Below, in pieces: positions 62,175 to 64,000 of a stretch of DNA of 64,000 nucleotides. Both the position numbers and the translations under genes were made by a program. The DNA comes from an uncultured Lachnospiraceae bacterium (GTDB lineage Bacteria; Bacillota; Clostridia; Lachnospirales; Lachnospiraceae), in assembly GCA_910589385.1 (NCBI GenBank), contig CAJUTU010000013.1:11428-75427 (forward strand). Reading direction: 5' to 3'. The number at the start of each line of letters is the position of its first letter. The first letter of the stretch is position 1. The notes under the pieces are model-generated. The model had not been told where the DNA came from and did no database searches. It was given only the letters and a program-made list of their open reading frames with translations.

Positions 62175-62234
62175 ATCCTTATTTATTAAGGATAAAAGAC
62201 ATATTTATTATAACATACCACCTTAGAAAGTCAA
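62175..62234 (-). promoter_or_regulatory. Promoter with operator-like palindrome
   Basis: Minus-strand TTGACT (62229-62234) and TATAAT (62207-62212) are 16 bases apart. The palindrome ATCCTTA-TTTAT-TAAGGAT (62175-62193) follows the start point. It precedes the 28-codon ORF. Confidence 0.7.
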
Positions 62235-62291
62235 CAAAAACGGCAGGTAAAGGTAAGGCTTTTCCTGCCGTAGTAATGTTTTTGCGGCGAA

Positions 62292-62326
62292 ACCTGAGTT
62301 TTACAGCTATAGTATAAAACTCAGGT
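62292..62326 (-). terminator. Inverted repeat after the nuclease-like gene
   Basis: ACCTGAGTTTTA and TAAAACTCAGGT pair over 12 bp right at the stop codon of the 62326 gene. Only TTT follows, so termination may be weak. A second hairpin, ACGGCAGG/CCTGCCGT, is at 62241-62273. Confidence 0.5.
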
Positions 62327-62964
62327 CATAGCAGCAGCGACTGTTCTTTCAGCTTCTCATCGAAGTGGAATAAAGTTCGTATTGGAAAATATCCTTTCCC
62401 ACTTTCAATATCCAACTTTACTTTTTGATGTGTAAATTTATTCTCGCCCAGAAAATCAATCATTATTGTTTTTCCGTTCCAATCGTCATGATCTTCGCAG
62501 TCTTTTTTATCTCTTTCGTACATCTTTAATCGTTCTTTGGCTGTATTAGCCATGTTTTTAAATTTATCATTCCGAAACACGGTATATACATATACATGTT
62601 CAAGCTTTATTTTTATATTCAATACGCCAGCAAGTGCAAGAGCATTTTGCAGTGCTCCCATAAACTGCTTTTTTACCTGTATCCATTCATTTTTTCCAAT
62701 AGAACGTTTCAGTTCAAAAATGTGCAGAAACCATTGTTCTTTTGTATATTCAAACATTACATAATCCGAACACTTTTGATTTTTAAAATACTGGAGTTTT
62801 TTCTTTTCTAAATTTCGGAACAAAATACATGGACTATATAATTCCAACTGCAGATCAGCATAGCCTGCATCCGTTTTTTCTGTCAGATGCATCTGCTTCT
62901 CAGAAACATCTATTGCTCCACTGTCCAGCAATTCCAGCCGTTTTTGTATATCTTCCTGAAACAT
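62326..62964 (-). CDS. Putative PD-(D/E)xK-like partner of an AAA15 ATPase
   Basis: The 212-residue protein starts one base after the stop of the ATPase gene, so the two form a pair. A possible PD-(D/E)xK core is SDYVMFEY followed 12 residues on by FELKR. The C-terminal third has IMIDFLGENKF and IRTLFHFDEK. The family is not recognised. Inferred: a nuclease or toxin effector gated by the ATPase, as in several two-gene defence systems. The nuclease assignment rests on a weak motif. Confidence 0.5.
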   Translation of the reverse strand: MFQEDIQKRLELLDSGAIDVSEKQMHLTEKTDAGYADLQLELYSPCILFRNLEKKKLQYFKNQKCSDYVMFEYTKEQWFLHIFELKRSIGKNEWIQVKKQFMGALQNALALAGVLNIKIKLEHVYVYTVFRNDKFKNMANTAKERLKMYERDKKDCEDHDDWNGKTIMIDFLGENKFTHQKVKLDIESGKGYFPIRTLFHFDEKLKEQSLLL

Positions 62965-63951
62965 TTACTGTTCCCTCTCATGTTCAATCAAATCAATCTG
63001 TTCATTAAGTTTTTTTAATGTATTGTAAAATGTCATTGCCTCAAAGCCGTCATCTCCACAAGGCAGTTTCGTCAAATGTGTCTTTCCATTTTTTTGCTCT
63101 TCAAACTGGTAAACAGCGACCTGCCCTTTAGAAAGCAGATCTTCTTTTTCATAACCTGTTTCTTTAAAAAAACGGTCTTTTTGGTGCATTTGCTCTGCTT
63201 TTATCATATTGTTTATATGCTGTAAGATAATATCGCTATGTGTAGTCACAATAACCGGCATACCCTTATTCATCAGCCGGATTAATACACGAGCCATTTC
63301 CCATTGCAGTTGTGGATGCAGAGAAATTTCTGGTTCTTCAATCATAATGGCGCCTAATAAGCTTCTGTGTTTCAAAAAAAGGAGCAATGGAACAGCTTCG
63401 GTTACGACTGAGGACGCAACATACATCGGCAGAGATTCTTTCGTTTCAGCAGGCTGATATTTAATGTCAACCGGATAATCGGATGCCAAAACATGGCCAG
63501 ATATAATATGCTGTTCGATAAACGAAAGAATTTCCGGGCATCTTCTATAATGATGATCTACTTCTATGCTGCTCAAGGACATAAGAAAATCTGTCGTTGG
63601 TTTTGTCAATAAATTTTTAGCGTTCTCTCCAATAGAAAAGCGTTCATGAAGCGCATTACGTGTCAGCTCTTTATAGGTCAGCAGAAATCCTGTCCGCGCT
63701 GTCGGAAAATACATCGGCTTTACAGTATCCCATTGCAGCATCCTCTGTAACATACAAGCCAATTGGCGTTCTGCTAATTTATGATCTGGTTTTCTATCCG
63801 CTCCAGTCAATCCCCAGCCATAATTGTTGCCCATAATACTATAAGCTTTTTCATCATCGAAAGATTTTTTAGTACTTATCTCAAAGCAGAAACTTGCTGT
63901 TGATGGAAATTCTATTCTTAGTTCTTCGATATCCATTTTTTTGTTGAACAA
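62965..63951 (-). CDS. AAA15-type (OLD/SMC-like) ATPase, C-terminal part
   Basis: The 328-residue frame has the C-terminal half of an overcoming-lysogenization-like ATPase: MYFPTARTGF, Walker B IMIEEPEISLHPQLQWEMA and the sensor VIVTTHSD. No Walker A (GxxGxGKS/T) is visible. The frame opens with TTG 63951, four codons after an in-frame TAA, so the N-terminal ATPase half is either absent, frameshifted at the A-run near 63940, or coded beyond the window. It is paired with the 62326 gene. Confidence 0.65.
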   Translation of the reverse strand: MFNKKMDIEELRIEFPSTASFCFEISTKKSFDDEKAYSIMGNNYGWGLTGADRKPDHKLAERQLACMLQRMLQWDTVKPMYFPTARTGFLLTYKELTRNALHERFSIGENAKNLLTKPTTDFLMSLSSIEVDHHYRRCPEILSFIEQHIISGHVLASDYPVDIKYQPAETKESLPMYVASSVVTEAVPLLLFLKHRSLLGAIMIEEPEISLHPQLQWEMARVLIRLMNKGMPVIVTTHSDIILQHINNMIKAEQMHQKDRFFKETGYEKEDLLSKGQVAVYQFEEQKNGKTHLTKLPCGDDGFEAMTFYNTLKKLNEQIDLIEHEREQ

Positions 63952-64000
63952 CCTTGATTATCTCTGCAAAGCCTTGAAATACAGGCACTTTCGCGGATAT

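Overview
The window looks like a chromosomal segment of an anaerobic, spore-forming Firmicute, most likely a Lachnospiraceae/Clostridiales species. The evidence is an alpha/beta-type small acid-soluble spore protein, AddAB instead of RecBCD, Gram-positive FtsEX with a PcsB-type M23 protein, A/G-rich ribosome binding sites and moderate GC. Almost every gene is on the minus strand; deoC is the only clear plus-strand gene.

Layout. 0-2.5 kb: a large glycerophosphotransferase-like gene running off the left edge. 2.9-4.3 kb: a TnpB-like protein in which all three RuvC catalytic acids appear to be replaced, next to deoC. 5.5-28.7 kb: core genome, with a division/cell-wall block (S41 protease, M23 protein, FtsX, FtsE), a CdaR-type regulator, a WecG/TagA-like protein, a SASP, a PadR/HAAS/DUF4097/PspC envelope module, AddA/AddB, MetY with a LysR regulator, a beta-helix lipoprotein and a long FtsA-like protein.

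29-46 kb: a catabolic island in two or three operons. One has a GntR regulator and a RraA protein. Another has a 2-hydroxymethylglutarate-type dehydrogenase, an Fe-S serine-dehydratase-like protein and a LarA-like isomerase. The third has an SDR, a ribose-type ABC transporter, a zinc alcohol dehydrogenase, two amino-acid-synthesis-family proteins, an enamidase-like amidohydrolase, an isochorismatase-fold hydrolase, two more RraA proteins and a 2-hydroxyacid dehydrogenase. Amidohydrolase, HIBADH-type dehydrogenase and Fe-S dehydratase match three consecutive steps of clostridial nicotinate fermentation (Ena, Hgd, Hmd), so the island probably degrades a cyclic amide or related compound. The true substrate is unknown.

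46-64 kb: an accessory, defence-rich region. It holds a retron (reverse transcriptase plus an msr-msd RNA bounded by a perfect 20-bp inverted repeat) with no obvious effector, an oxidoreductase, a DUF6033 protein, a BlaR1/BlaI-like pair, and Abi and IS66 fragments. It then holds a decayed type III-A CRISPR (Csm) operon headed by a two-TM membrane protein and flanked by a 111-bp direct repeat. It ends with small genes, a GT2 glycosyltransferase, and an AAA15-type ATPase with a nuclease-like partner at the right edge. The Csm operon has several internal deletions (cas10, csm3/csm4), no csm5, and no CRISPR array in the window.

All calls come from reading the sequence and from memory of protein families; no database search was run.
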